DNA of 36,990 bases from Chloroflexota bacterium (GCA_902810755.1 CADDYT010000061.1:1-36990), one strand, 5' to 3'. Counted from the stretch's first letter, positions 25,833-33,649 are shown. Numbers and translations: made by a program. Notes: generated by a model from the letters alone, not told the origin.

Positions 25833-26327
25833 ATGTTCAAGGACATACAGTCCAATGAGAGCCAGACAGGTAGAATACCGGCAGCATCTTCGCCAGATGC
25901 ACAGGCCCACGCCAACCCGGCCCCACTGAAGGCCGAAAGGCAGCAGGCTCTGCGCCGCATCCTCGTCGTCGAGGATGATCTTTCCCTCGCTAACCTGGAG
26001 GTAGAGGTGTTAGCGGCTCACGGCTATGCAGTGACGCAGGTACACGACGGTGAGCAGGCTCTTACCTCCCTTCGCCAATCCCCTCCTGATCTCGTCGTGC
26101 TTGATTTTGAACTCGCCGGCAATTTGACAGGAATGGATGTCTTAGAGCTTCTTCGTCTTCATGCAGGTATCCCGGTGTTATTTACTTCAAGCGAGGAAAC
26201 GGCGCTGCGGAGATATATACGGGCCAGCGGGGAGAGTAGAGCCACACTCGATCATCTCTCCAAGCCCTACTCGATGCACACCTTGCTCGTGCGTATCGAA
26301 CGCATGTTGACGATAGCACCTCAATAG
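25833..26327 (+). CDS. Single-domain response regulator (receiver only)
   Basis: A 164-residue protein. A disordered, polar N-terminal 40 residues precede a CheY-like receiver (about 42-160) with E47-D48-D49, phospho-acceptor D91 in LVVLDFEL, an S119/S120 region (LFTSSEE) and K144 (LSKPYS). No output domain is present, so it may act by protein interaction or as a phosphate sink for the upstream kinase. An AAGGA site precedes the ATG. It lies 181 nt after the OmpR-type regulator on the same strand. Confidence 0.85.
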   Translation: MFKDIQSNESQTGRIPAASSPDAQAHANPAPLKAERQQALRRILVVEDDLSLANLEVEVLAAHGYAVTQVHDGEQALTSLRQSPPDLVVLDFELAGNLTGMDVLELLRLHAGIPVLFTSSEETALRRYIRASGESRATLDHLSKPYSMHTLLVRIERMLTIAPQ

Positions 26328-26358
26328 CTGTTTTCAGTTCAAAAAGAAGGAGGCTTCT

Positions 26359-26553
26359 ATGGAACGCGAGCGTAAAGAGGATTGCGAAATGCTGAGAAAA
26401 ATCGGCTTTGCTGAGGCCGAAGTGCGCGAATTGAGCAGGTTGCGCCGCGACTACTACGAGAAGATGCGGCAGCAGGCAACTAGAGAAATGCGCCGCTTCG
26501 AGTTCGTCCGCTGGCTGGTAGATACAGGGAAACTGACTGACCAGATCGCATAG
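26359..26553 (+). CDS. Small charged helical protein
   Basis: A 64-residue protein with no recognised family. It is mostly charged (Arg/Glu/Lys) and predicted helical throughout (MERERKEDCEMLRKIGFAEA, then LSRLRRDYYEKMRQQATREM). A GAAGGAGG site 5 nt before the ATG makes it a convincing small gene. It follows the receiver-only gene by 31 nt and is probably on its transcript, so it may be a partner protein for that receiver. Confidence 0.72.
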   Translation: MERERKEDCEMLRKIGFAEAEVRELSRLRRDYYEKMRQQATREMRRFEFVRWLVDTGKLTDQIA

Positions 26554-26732
26554 GGCATAGAAAGAGAGCAGAACTGGAATCATCACAGGAGGTTTTTCAC
26601 GGGGAATCACTTCCTGTTTGTGCCTTCAAGAAAATGCCAGAGAGATGTCGGGGCAATGGCGCCTGGGCGTTGATCTGGCATTGCGTTTTTCGAGCCACCC
26701 TTTCCTGACGGCTGGCTAACTGAAAAGCAAGC

Positions 26733-27065
26733 TCATGATGGTTCGCACTGTTCCCTGCGCACCACCAGACCATCTAACTGTCCCCAGAGACCCGGTTCCG
26801 GTTGCTCGCCATCAATCGGGGCAATTTCATCAAGTTTTTGAAGCGTTTCCGGTACCTCAGGAGACACCGGCGGCGCAGGCTCCGCCGGAACGGGTGACGC
26901 AGGATACAGCGGCAGTTGCGACACAGAAGAGAGGATGCGCTCAATGACCGATGGAGGCGGCTCTACCTGCTCTAAATTACGAAATAAGGTATCAATATCA
27001 TCTTCTGGCTCAGGAACGGTGTCAAAAAGATCATCGGAAAAAAAGATGCGCGGCGTATAATGCAT
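26733..27065 (-). CDS. Proline-rich acidic protein downstream of ECF sigma factor
   Basis: A 110-residue protein of unknown family. The N-terminal half is acidic and helical (SDDLFDTVPEPEDDIDTLFR, then NLEQVEPPPSVIERILSSV); the middle is a Pro/Ala/Val-rich linker (ASPVPAEPAPPVSPEVP). The PPPSVIERIL segment resembles the start of many anti-sigma or zinc-finger-like regulators ('PP..L..rvl'), but it lacks the HxxxCxxC motif and any membrane helix. It lies 147 nt downstream of the ECF sigma gene on the same strand, with a hairpin between them, so a role as cytoplasmic partner of the sigma factor is a hypothesis only. GGGAG stands 9 nt before the ATG. Confidence 0.65.
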   Translation of the reverse strand: MHYTPRIFFSDDLFDTVPEPEDDIDTLFRNLEQVEPPPSVIERILSSVSQLPLYPASPVPAEPAPPVSPEVPETLQKLDEIAPIDGEQPEPGLWGQLDGLVVRREQCEPS

Positions 27066-27086
27066 ACCTGACTGCTCCCTCTTATG

Positions 27087-27119
27087 CTCGATTCATAGCC
27101 TGCCTATCTCTGCTGTTAG
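27087..27119 (-). promoter_or_regulatory. Putative promoter of the 110-residue protein gene
   Basis: On the minus strand, CTAACA, a 16-nt spacer and TATGAA. The -10 lies in TATGAATCGAG (27087-27097), which nearly repeats the TATGAATAGAG found before the sigma gene. This supports a shared type of promoter, but the hexamers are weak. Confidence 0.35.
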
Positions 27120-27158
27120 TACGAATCGGAGAAAAAGGAAGTTTCAGACAATGGGAAA

Positions 27159-27198
27159 TTTGCGCCAGCTTTCGTCTATTGAGCGGCGCTGGCGCAAA
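27159..27198 (-). terminator. Hairpin between ECF sigma gene and downstream gene
   Basis: Perfect 11-bp arms TTTGCGCCAGC and GCTGGCGCAAA around an 18-nt loop, starting about 15 nt past the sigma-gene stop. On the minus strand only a short AAATTT run follows, so it may be a partial terminator or a transcript-stabilising structure between the two genes. Confidence 0.55.
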
Positions 27199-27212
27199 AC
27201 CTCCCCATTATT

Positions 27213-27833
27213 TCAGTGAGAGAGGAACGATTGCCGCTGTGAAGAGAGGGCGGTGCGCAGCAGCGGTTTGGCACGCTGGAAGTACGTTTTGGCCGTAGCC
27301 TCTGGCATGTTGAGCGCCTGCCCGATCTCCGCGAAGCTCAACTGAGAAACATAGCGCAAAAGCACTACCAAGCGGAATTTGATCGGCAGGGACTGGATGG
27401 CCCGCCGCAGGGCATCTTGCAGGTCGTGCCGCTCCGCCAGTTCCTCCGGCAGTGGCTGCGTATCCGGCATCGCGGTCAGCGGAGAAAGCTCCTCCTCATC
27501 ACTGCCAGCCTCAAGGTCAGAGAAGTGGATAGCATGCTTGCGACGCAGTTCATCCAGACAACGATTGCGCGCGACCTGAAACAGCCATGCCTTCAGCGGT
27601 TCACCCATGCGCAAGGTCGGCAAGGAAACATACAACTGGAGAAAGACCTGTTGCAGCACATCGCACGCCAGGTCATAGTCATTCAGGAAGCGGTAAATGA
27701 AATTAAACAGGGGCGTACTATAGCGGTGAACCAGCGCCTCAAAGGCGGACTGATCGCCTGCCATCGCCTGCCGGGCCAGCATGCCATCTGTCATGATAGG
27801 GGCCGATATCTGCTCATGTCCTCGTGTCTGCAT
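27213..27833 (-). CDS. ECF-type RNA polymerase sigma factor (sigma-70 family)
   Basis: A 206-residue sigma factor with region 2 (about 27-97: FEALVHRYSTPLFNFIYRFL, DYDLACDVLQQVFLQLYVSL, WLFQVARNRCLDELRRK) and region 4 (about 138-195: LQDALRRAIQSLPIKFRLVVLLRY, LSFAEIGQALNMPEATAKTYFQRAKPLLR). The regions are joined by a roughly 40-residue acidic linker. It would direct RNA polymerase to a specialised promoter set. No classical membrane anti-sigma gene is adjacent; a 110-residue soluble protein follows instead. AAGGATC precedes the ATG. A possible promoter (TTGGAA, 16 nt, TATGAA) lies directly upstream on the same strand. Confidence 0.92.
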   Translation of the reverse strand: MQTRGHEQISAPIMTDGMLARQAMAGDQSAFEALVHRYSTPLFNFIYRFLNDYDLACDVLQQVFLQLYVSLPTLRMGEPLKAWLFQVARNRCLDELRRKHAIHFSDLEAGSDEEELSPLTAMPDTQPLPEELAERHDLQDALRRAIQSLPIKFRLVVLLRYVSQLSFAEIGQALNMPEATAKTYFQRAKPLLRTALSSQRQSFLSH

Positions 27834-27858
27834 GATCCTTATGCCTCGCTTTCTTGAT

Positions 27859-27890
27859 CTCTATTCATAAGATTATCGTGTTTCATTCCA
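27859..27890 (-). promoter_or_regulatory. Putative promoter of the ECF sigma gene
   Basis: On the minus strand, TTGGAA, a 16-nt spacer and TATGAA, the latter within TATGAATAGAG (27859-27869), 26 nt before the ATG. The near-identical motif before the downstream 110-residue gene hints at a common sigma, possibly autoregulation. Confidence 0.38.
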
Positions 27891-28053
27891 AATATCAAGC
27901 GGTTTTGTCATTTATAAACTCTTCCGTAAGTACCTCTAAGCAGATACTAACAAATGCTAAAAGTATCTGACGACTTTCTCATCTTTCATTCCAGGAAACA
28001 GAGCCGTTTCTTATCATTTTCTCATATATTCTTATCTAAAAAGATGAAACTTG

Positions 28054-28102
28054 CAAAAAGCGCCGTGTGTACGGATAGAATGCGTACACACGGCGCTTTT
28101 TG
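28054..28102. terminator. Bidirectional hairpin terminator (acuC-acuA end)
   Basis: Perfect 20-bp arms (the left one begins CAAAAAGCGCCG) around a 9-nt loop. The arms carry A5 and T5 at their bases, giving a T-run after the GC-rich stem on either strand. It lies about 112 nt past the stop of the minus-strand acuC-acuA gene and is its likely terminator. Confidence 0.85.
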
Positions 28103-28125
28103 TGGGCGCAGGAGAAGCTCAATTG

Positions 28126-28278
28126 ATGTTCACAGGCAATGTGCCTCATGGCGCTTTTGCCAGTTCTTCATCGCTTCTCAGCAAGTATTACGTCAAAAAG
28201 GAGCAGTTGGATGATCAGATTGCGGAAAGATTGGGAGAACTGAGCAGGCGGCTGAAAAACTGGCCGACCAGGCGCTGA
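28126..28278 (+). CDS. Possible 50-residue protein
   Basis: A short plus-strand reading frame with a GGAG about 11 nt before the ATG. The second half is charged and helical (KKEQLDDQIAERLGELSRRL). It overlaps the 3' end of the deacetylase-acetyltransferase gene by 64 nt in opposite orientation, and a terminator hairpin stands immediately upstream. It may be a chance reading of the antisense strand. I recognise no family. Confidence 0.25.
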   Translation: MFTGNVPHGAFASSSSLLSKYYVKKEQLDDQIAERLGELSRRLKNWPTRR

Positions 28279-30230
28279 TCCACCCGCTTGCCGATGCGAG
28301 CAAGCAAGATATTCGCCGGTTCCATGCTGATATTTGGCTCGGTCGTGGGATATTCCACGAAGCCCTGAGAACCAAAAAGGCGAGCCAGCATCTCGCGATA
28401 GCGGTAGATTGACAGCCTTTCCCGTTCAGTATCCCAGTGCCAGGAGAGACCAATAGCAAAGAGAATCATATCTTCCAGCGCATCCAGCTCAAGGGCAAAG
28501 GCCAGCAGTTCTTTCGCCACGCCCATATGTCGCCAGTTGGGGCTGACCTCAATAGCGACTTCATAAACATTATCCAGCCCCTCCCACCAGGCATCACCGG
28601 GCGCGATGGTCACTTCGCCCACGATGTCTCCTGTCGCCGTGTGAGCAAGGGTCAGGGCGCAGTCCGGTCTGCGAGCAATACCGAGCAGCAGGTCTTTCTC
28701 GCGTTCTGCTGTACGGGCAAAGGCGTTCATTCCGCTATCAATATTGAGCCGCTCGACCAGCGATGGCGGGCAGAAGTCGCGCAGCAAAAGCGTCCCCTTC
28801 TGTGTCTCAAGCGTCTTACGGCGTGAGGGCGTATCACTACCATGCAGGTGCAATAAGTCAAAGAGACCGGCCAGCGGTGAGCGGGAGCGCGTTGGCGGAT
28901 ATGCCTGGCGCACGTAAGGTGGCACCACCAGATGGCGCACAAGGCCAACCGTTTGCGCGTTGGCGCGACTGATCTCCCAGCGGCGCGGCATAGCCGGAAA
29001 GTTTTCAGGCCGATCTCTGAACGTGGTGGGAAAATCTGTTGCCTCGCCGGGCTTGCCCATGATCTGCTGTGCGGCGGCCTCGCGCTCCTGCACCTGCTGC
29101 CAGGCCGGACGCCAGCGAGCAATCCACTCTTGCGGCAACTGCTCTGGCAGGGGCTGACCGGACATTTCGGCCCAGAGCATGGCCCAGGCGCGCGGCACAA
29201 CGCGATAGAGGTCGTAGCCACCACCGCCGAGCGCCACCCAGCGCCCCTGACAGTAGCTATGGGCAAGCTGATGAACCAGCTTTATCTGCGCCTCAATGCC
29301 CCTGGTCGTCAGACTCAGATGCGTTAGCGGGTCCCAGGCGTGGGTGTCGCAGCCGTGCTGGCTGATGATGACGTCGGGGCCAAAGGCGGTCACAAGCGGC
29401 GAGAGCAGCGTATCAATTACCTCGATGTAGGAGTCGTCCTCGGTAAATGGCTCCAGGGGGACGTTAACGGAGTAGCCGCGCCCGGAACCCTTGCCCAGTT
29501 CAAGCACGTCGCCGGTGCCAGGGAAAAGATAGCGACCGGTTTCATGCAGCGAGACCGTCATGACACGCGGCTCGTCATAGAAGGCGCGCTGCACCCCATC
29601 ACCATGATGGGCATCAAAATCGATGTAGAGAACTTTCGCCTCGCTTGAACGCAGGATATGGGCGATAGCGACGGCGGCATCGTTGTAGACGCAGAAGCCA
29701 GAAGCGCGATTGGCCCAGGCATGGTGCAAGCCTCCGGCGGGATGGAAGACATGCAGGGGCCGCTCGCCTTCTGCAAACGTTCCGCCTTCCGGCAGACCCA
29801 TGACGGCACTCATCGCCACCAGCGTTCCCCCGACGATGCGCGCTGTGACCTCGTGCATGCCGGGCAATGCGGGTGTATCACCATCGCCGAAGCCATAATG
29901 CAGGGCCAGCTTCATACGCTGTGCGCGCACCTCTTCGGCACTGAGGTCAGACGACGCGATTTCAACCTCTTCCGGCACGCTCAGACGCTGTACCGCCGCG
30001 ATGTAATCGGATGTATGAACAAGTCCGAGTTCTTCCAGGCTGGCCGGGCGCAGGGGTAGCAGCGTTTGCGGGTTATCGCCGTGCCAGAGGCCGCTGATCT
30101 CCAGCAGATTCATGAGGGCCACCTGCCGCTGTGCCTGCAAGGGATGCTCTGCCCCAAAATCGTAGCCAAGTTCAATAGCATCGTAAGCAAGGCGTGTACG
30201 CCCGGCTGCGCGTTCCTGCTCATCAGACAT
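28215..30230 (-). CDS. AcuC deacetylase fused to AcuA-like GNAT acetyltransferase
   Basis: A 671-residue fusion. Residues about 10-385 are a class I histone-deacetylase-like AcuC domain with intact active site: GGLHHAWANRASGFCVYND (H169, H170), YIDFDAHHGDG (zinc ligands D206, H208), GCDTHAWDPLTHL (D300) and GGGGYDL. After a roughly 85-residue linker, residues about 470-655 form a GNAT domain: YEVAIEVSPNWRHMGVAKELL contains the R-x-x-G-x-A acetyl-CoA loop. LSWHWD, YRYREMLARLFGSQGF and the ending SMEPANILLARIGK resemble Bacillus AcuA. In Bacillus, AcuA acetylates and AcuC deacetylates acetyl-CoA synthetase AcsA, from separate genes. Here both opposing activities share a chain. AAGGAGG lies 9 nt before the ATG at 30230 (30236 also possible), inside the end of the AcuB gene, so the two are translationally coupled. 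Confidence 0.88.
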   Translation of the reverse strand: MSDEQERAAGRTRLAYDAIELGYDFGAEHPLQAQRQVALMNLLEISGLWHGDNPQTLLPLRPASLEELGLVHTSDYIAAVQRLSVPEEVEIASSDLSAEEVRAQRMKLALHYGFGDGDTPALPGMHEVTARIVGGTLVAMSAVMGLPEGGTFAEGERPLHVFHPAGGLHHAWANRASGFCVYNDAAVAIAHILRSSEAKVLYIDFDAHHGDGVQRAFYDEPRVMTVSLHETGRYLFPGTGDVLELGKGSGRGYSVNVPLEPFTEDDSYIEVIDTLLSPLVTAFGPDVIISQHGCDTHAWDPLTHLSLTTRGIEAQIKLVHQLAHSYCQGRWVALGGGGYDLYRVVPRAWAMLWAEMSGQPLPEQLPQEWIARWRPAWQQVQEREAAAQQIMGKPGEATDFPTTFRDRPENFPAMPRRWEISRANAQTVGLVRHLVVPPYVRQAYPPTRSRSPLAGLFDLLHLHGSDTPSRRKTLETQKGTLLLRDFCPPSLVERLNIDSGMNAFARTAEREKDLLLGIARRPDCALTLAHTATGDIVGEVTIAPGDAWWEGLDNVYEVAIEVSPNWRHMGVAKELLAFALELDALEDMILFAIGLSWHWDTERERLSIYRYREMLARLFGSQGFVEYPTTEPNISMEPANILLARIGKRVDQRLVGQFFSRLLSSPNLSAI

Positions 30231-30969
30231 GGACATTTCCCTCCTTGAGCGGCTGCCCCTGCGCAAATGTAAAGGCAATGTTGGCTTCTTGCAAGCGCAC
30301 CAGCAAAGGCGCCGGATTGATGGTGCCTAAGCGCAGTGTGGCCGTCCGGGGGACGCTGCCTTCCATCGGCGCGGCTACGATGCTGCGCACCGGCACATGC
30401 AGCTCCGTGGCAAACTGGAGCGTTTGCGCCAGCGCGCTCAGATCCCCCGGCGGCAGATCAATCACCAGTTGCATCCCCGGCTCATAGGCGCCGAGCGAGC
30501 GCGACAGGGCGATCAGCAGATCGCTGCGCGTCAGCAGGCCCACCAGCACAGCATAGCTCTCGTCTCCAACATGCTCATACTCGACAACAGGCAGAGCGTT
30601 CAGGCCGCGCTCAACCAGTATCTGTGCGGCAGCGGCGACATCGGTGGCAGGGGTGACACGAATACTGGCGCGATGCATCACCTCGGAGACGCGCTGCTCC
30701 TGCCAGGGCCGGTGCAACACATCGCTGGAAGCCGCGCTCTTGCTCACAGCCGCTACCACATCGATATCATGCGCCGTCAGCAAACCTTCGATGACACGTA
30801 GCGACTTATGTGTACTCTGCCCGGTATCGGCAGATGCAGGAACATCAAGCGTTCGCACTACGGGCAAATGGTGAAACTGGTATTGTCTCAGCAGGTTGGC
30901 GGCATGACTCAATGTATCATCAGGCTGCACCGTCACCAGTCGCGTACTCATAACTTCAGCAACGATCAT
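30223..30969 (-). CDS. acuB: AcuB-like CBS-domain protein
   Basis: A 248-residue protein with two CBS motifs: EVMSTRLVTVQPDDTLSHAA at about 5-24 and EVMHRASIRVTPATDVAAAA at about 96-115, each ending in a HLPVV- or ALPVV-type strand. A C-terminal ACT-like segment (about 160-240, MQLVIDLPPGDLSALAQTL) follows. This is the AcuB layout (CBS-CBS-ACT). CBS pairs bind adenine nucleotides, so it may tell the adjoining acetylation/deacetylation enzyme about cellular energy state (inference). Its stop overlaps the start of the fusion gene by 8 nt. In Bacillus the order is acuA-acuB-acuC. Confidence 0.85.
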   Translation of the reverse strand: MIVAEVMSTRLVTVQPDDTLSHAANLLRQYQFHHLPVVRTLDVPASADTGQSTHKSLRVIEGLLTAHDIDVVAAVSKSAASSDVLHRPWQEQRVSEVMHRASIRVTPATDVAAAAQILVERGLNALPVVEYEHVGDESYAVLVGLLTRSDLLIALSRSLGAYEPGMQLVIDLPPGDLSALAQTLQFATELHVPVRSIVAAPMEGSVPRTATLRLGTINPAPLLVRLQEANIAFTFAQGQPLKEGNVHV

Positions 30970-31165
30970 CGCTTCTCACCCCTCAGTCGGCGCATCATAC
31001 TCAGCAATCAGTGATGCACCAGACATATGATAGCACAAAACCAGATATGAAGGCTGGCAACATTGTGGCTAACAGAGTGTGAAGGCCGCATTTTTGCAAC
31101 ACAATATCCCATCATGCGTATACCAATAAAGAGTGGACAAAGCTTGAGTTCAGGAGAAACAATAT

Positions 31166-31492
31166 ATGATGCCACAGAGGGAAGCCGGTGACTCAACCCA
31201 TGAGCAGAGTTATGGAGGCTATGAGGGGAGCCAGATGTATAGCGATCAGCATTATGACGCCTCTTACGAGCAACCGGCGAGAAGTGGAATAGCAGCAAAA
31301 GTATATCCAGTACCGTCTGACAATAAGAATTTGCTGCGGCTCATCACCTTTGTCGTTGCAATGGTGTTTCTCGTTATATTCGCTATTATCTGCCTGCTCG
31401 CCTTTGGAGGGACAGGAGGATGGATCAGTTTCTCTGTTGCCGCCTTTGTCATCTTCGTCACAGCGGTTGTAGCTATTGACAAAATCAAATAG
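31166..31492 (+). CDS. Small two-helix membrane protein
   Basis: A 108-residue protein of unknown family. The first 50 residues are polar with many Gln, Tyr and Ser (EQSYGGYEGSQMYSDQHYDA) and probably disordered. Two hydrophobic helices follow (about 57-80 and 86-104), ending in a short basic tail. AGGAG stands about 10 nt before the paired ATGs. It is divergent from acuB and converges with the four-helix membrane protein gene. Confidence 0.7.
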   Translation: MMPQREAGDSTHEQSYGGYEGSQMYSDQHYDASYEQPARSGIAAKVYPVPSDNKNLLRLITFVVAMVFLVIFAIICLLAFGGTGGWISFSVAAFVIFVTAVVAIDKIK

Positions 31493-31516
31493 CGACCAGC
31501 CGCCCTCTTCTTTATG

Positions 31517-31549
31517 CAGCCAGGCAATGCGTCAACTGTTGTCTGGCTG
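31517..31549. terminator. Hairpin between convergent genes
   Basis: CAGCCAGGCA and TGTCTGGCTG form a 10-bp stem (one G-T pair) between the stops of the 108-residue and 129-residue membrane protein genes. No clear T-run follows on either side, so it is a possible terminator only. Confidence 0.4.
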
Positions 31550-31556
31550 TGATCGA

Positions 31557-31946
31557 CTAGGCAGAGGCCGTAAAAAGGAAAATGATCGAGAGAATTGCGG
31601 CAAGGGCGAGCAAACCGCAGTAGGCACCGGCGGCGATGCGCGAAGAACGATATCTCGATGCTCTGGCACGCAGGCTGCGCCGAGCCATACGCGCACCGAC
31701 AAAGAAAATGCCCACGAGCAGCAGGAAATCAAGCACGCGGACGGCGAAAGCGCCGTTGAAGAGGTAGAAAGTGATGACCATTGCACCATAAGCAAGGATA
31801 CCACCGATGATATCGACCGCCGCAATCCCCATGAACAGCCCTTCATAATAGGCAGATGATAAAAGTCTGGGCGTCATTTTCGTGATGATGACCAGCCCTC
31901 CAACGTAGGCAATGAGACAGGTCAGTGTCCATAAAAACGGCTGCAT
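31557..31946 (-). CDS. Four-helix membrane protein of unknown function
   Basis: A 129-residue hydrophobic protein with four predicted helices (about 4-22, 34-58, 66-84, 106-126) and a basic cytoplasmic loop ARMARRSLRARASRYR. No family is recognised. It begins 6 nt after the lipoprotein gene's stop on the same strand, so the two form an operon and may function together at the membrane. Confidence 0.72.
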   Translation of the reverse strand: MQPFLWTLTCLIAYVGGLVIITKMTPRLLSSAYYEGLFMGIAAVDIIGGILAYGAMVITFYLFNGAFAVRVLDFLLLVGIFFVGARMARRSLRARASRYRSSRIAAGAYCGLLALAAILSIIFLFTASA

Positions 31947-31952
31947 AGCATG

Positions 31953-33293
31953 TTATCCCCACACAAAATCTTGAGCGTCCGCGAGCAGCAGCGATCCCTG
32001 AATAGCGCCAGGGGTAAACAGATAGACATCTGGCGTCGTGGTTCCATCAGGCATTACCGGCGGGGTCAGCGCGAAGGCTGCACTATCAGAGCGCCACGCA
32101 ACCTGCCCGCCCAGCACCGGCTTATATTCCTGCACCGCTGCCGGATTCGCCAGTGTGGCGCTGTATGGCCCCACCGAAGCAATCTGACCCGGCACATCCG
32201 GCATCGTGAGAGCAAGGCTCTGGCTGTCAGGCCCCCAGCTCAGCGCGAGATCGTGGCCGAACAACCGCGCCGGTACCTGCGCAAACAATTGCGTCGTCGA
32301 GCCAACATTCAGATTATACACCTGAACACTGCTCACTCCCGTGCTGCCCTCCGCCGTCACCACCTGCGCCGCCAGTTGCTCACCATCCTGGGAAATATCC
32401 CACCCCGGCTTCATATACGGCCCACTTTGCTGTGTCGCACACCACGGCTCACTACCCATTTCCAGCACCTTCTGACTTACCGCCCCCGGTTGCATAACCG
32501 GGCGGCTATAAATCATAAAGGTACTATGCTGCTCAAATGGATGTACGATTATCTGATAAAAAAGTTGCCCGCTACTGTAACGCATAGAGAGCAGCAAAGG
32601 CAAGCCAGGCTGTGCGCTAAACAGCGTAGTCACCCCCAGCGCGCTCAGGGGAATCACCTGCGTCAGCGTCCGTGTCGCTAGATCATAGCGGTAGAGACCG
32701 GCGACGCTGCTCGTTTTGCCGACCGGGCCATTATACCAGGCCAGCAGGTGCGTCGCATCTTCCCAGAAGGCATACTGCCAGTAATCGCTCAAGGGAGTGT
32801 GAGGGTTGGCGGAAACATTCGCCTGGCCACCCGAAAGCGTAATCGGAGCGAATTGCCCGTTCGCCGCATTCAGCAGATACAGCGCGCCATTCGCGCCGAA
32901 ATCGGGGGCCGGGCAACCGCCACCGCCCTGTCCCACCGGTCTCGCCGCCAGGATAAAAGCTATATAGCGGTCACCGGGAGACCAGAGCGGCTCATGCCAG
33001 AAGACATCTGGCGTGTTGCCATACACAAAGTGCGTCATCTGCACCGGGCTGGCGCCATTGAGAGCAAGCCAGAGTTGGTTCTGACGCACAAATGCATACG
33101 TGGCTCCCATAGCCGTCGGTGGAGCTTTCAACACTGTCTGCGTCGGCGTGGGGATAACGGCAGGCGTTCCATTGCCATGATCCGGCGTCCCACGCGGAAT
33201 AGTCCCTATGCGGTTCGGGCCGCATGCCGCCAGCCCGCACAGAGCCAGAACCAACGAACAGCAAATCAACAGGCTACGAAAGCGCACTCGCAT
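31953..33293 (-). CDS. Lipoprotein with beta-propeller-like repeats (TolB/WD40-like)
   Basis: A 446-residue exported lipoprotein. The signal peptide has a basic start, a hydrophobic core and the lipobox LCGLAAC (Cys24). A Pro/Thr-rich linker leads to a large domain with repeated short blocks such as LWLALNGASPVQMTH, LWSPGDRYIAFILA, YWEDATHLLAWYNG, LSWGPDSQSLALTMPD and VAWRSDSAAFALTPP. The 'WSPDG..iaF' pattern is typical of TolB/PD40 beta-propellers. Such proteins usually bind partners or ligands on the cell surface. It is the first gene of an apparent two-gene operon with the four-helix membrane protein. Confidence 0.82.
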   Translation of the reverse strand: MRVRFRSLLICCSLVLALCGLAACGPNRIGTIPRGTPDHGNGTPAVIPTPTQTVLKAPPTAMGATYAFVRQNQLWLALNGASPVQMTHFVYGNTPDVFWHEPLWSPGDRYIAFILAARPVGQGGGGCPAPDFGANGALYLLNAANGQFAPITLSGGQANVSANPHTPLSDYWQYAFWEDATHLLAWYNGPVGKTSSVAGLYRYDLATRTLTQVIPLSALGVTTLFSAQPGLPLLLSMRYSSGQLFYQIIVHPFEQHSTFMIYSRPVMQPGAVSQKVLEMGSEPWCATQQSGPYMKPGWDISQDGEQLAAQVVTAEGSTGVSSVQVYNLNVGSTTQLFAQVPARLFGHDLALSWGPDSQSLALTMPDVPGQIASVGPYSATLANPAAVQEYKPVLGGQVAWRSDSAAFALTPPVMPDGTTTPDVYLFTPGAIQGSLLLADAQDFVWG

Positions 33294-33441
33294 AACACCA
33301 TCACCTCACCAGAAGTTCGAAATATCCAACACAATCTCTTTTTATGCATCATTATGTATCAACGTATCTCATCCAGAAGACTGCCCGGGCAATAGGTAAT
33401 TCAGGCTAGAAGTAGCTGGCAGGCATTGAAATACCTGTACA

Positions 33442-33450
33442 TGATATACT
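33442..33450 (+). promoter_or_regulatory. Extended -10 promoter element (putative)
   Basis: TGATATACT fits an extended -10 (TGnTATACT) about 29 nt before the ATG of the 56-residue P-loop protein. It would drive that gene and the coupled methyltransferase. Confidence 0.4.
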
Positions 33451-33478
33451 TCTCATAAAGAACTGGAGAAAGTAGCTC

Positions 33479-33649
33479 ATGGAAACGAAAGTTCCCGCTT
33501 TGCTCATGGCTGGTTCAGCCGGTGTAGGAAAAACAGCCGGGATCTCTGAGCTTCTCAAGCAAGCTTGCTATTCCGGGTACGTTCTGCTATATCGGAGTTG
33601 TGGAAAAAGAAACCGAGCAACGCATTTTTTGAAGAAATCAGCAGAATAA
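33479..33649 (+). CDS. 56-residue Walker-A miniprotein (possible ATPase remnant)
   Basis: A short reading frame, read directly from the sequence, that starts METKVPALLM and contains AGSAGVGKTAG, a complete Walker A motif at residues 11-19, followed by a helix and a basic tail (CGKRNRATHFLKK). GGAG stands 10 nt before the ATG and an extended -10 lies upstream. It stops at TAA one nucleotide before the methyltransferase ATG, so the two are translationally coupled. No Walker B or further domain follows in any frame. It may be the truncated start of a lost P-loop ATPase or NTPase, or a genuine small nucleotide-binding protein. Confidence 0.5.
   Translation: METKVPALLMAGSAGVGKTAGISELLKQACYSGYVLLYRSCGKRNRATHFLKKSAE

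Larger units (their letters stand above)
27834..28214. other. Intergenic region between sigma gene and acuC-acuA
   Basis: A 381-nt AT-rich gap holding the sigma-gene promoter region, a long bidirectional hairpin (28054-28102), and the start of a possible small plus-strand ORF at 28126. Otherwise I see nothing coding. Confidence 0.5.

Noticed and set aside
26950..27298. Plus-strand 115-codon reading between the 110-residue gene and the sigma gene
   Set aside because: It crosses the hairpin and both minus-strand genes' ends, and has no ribosome site or family features.
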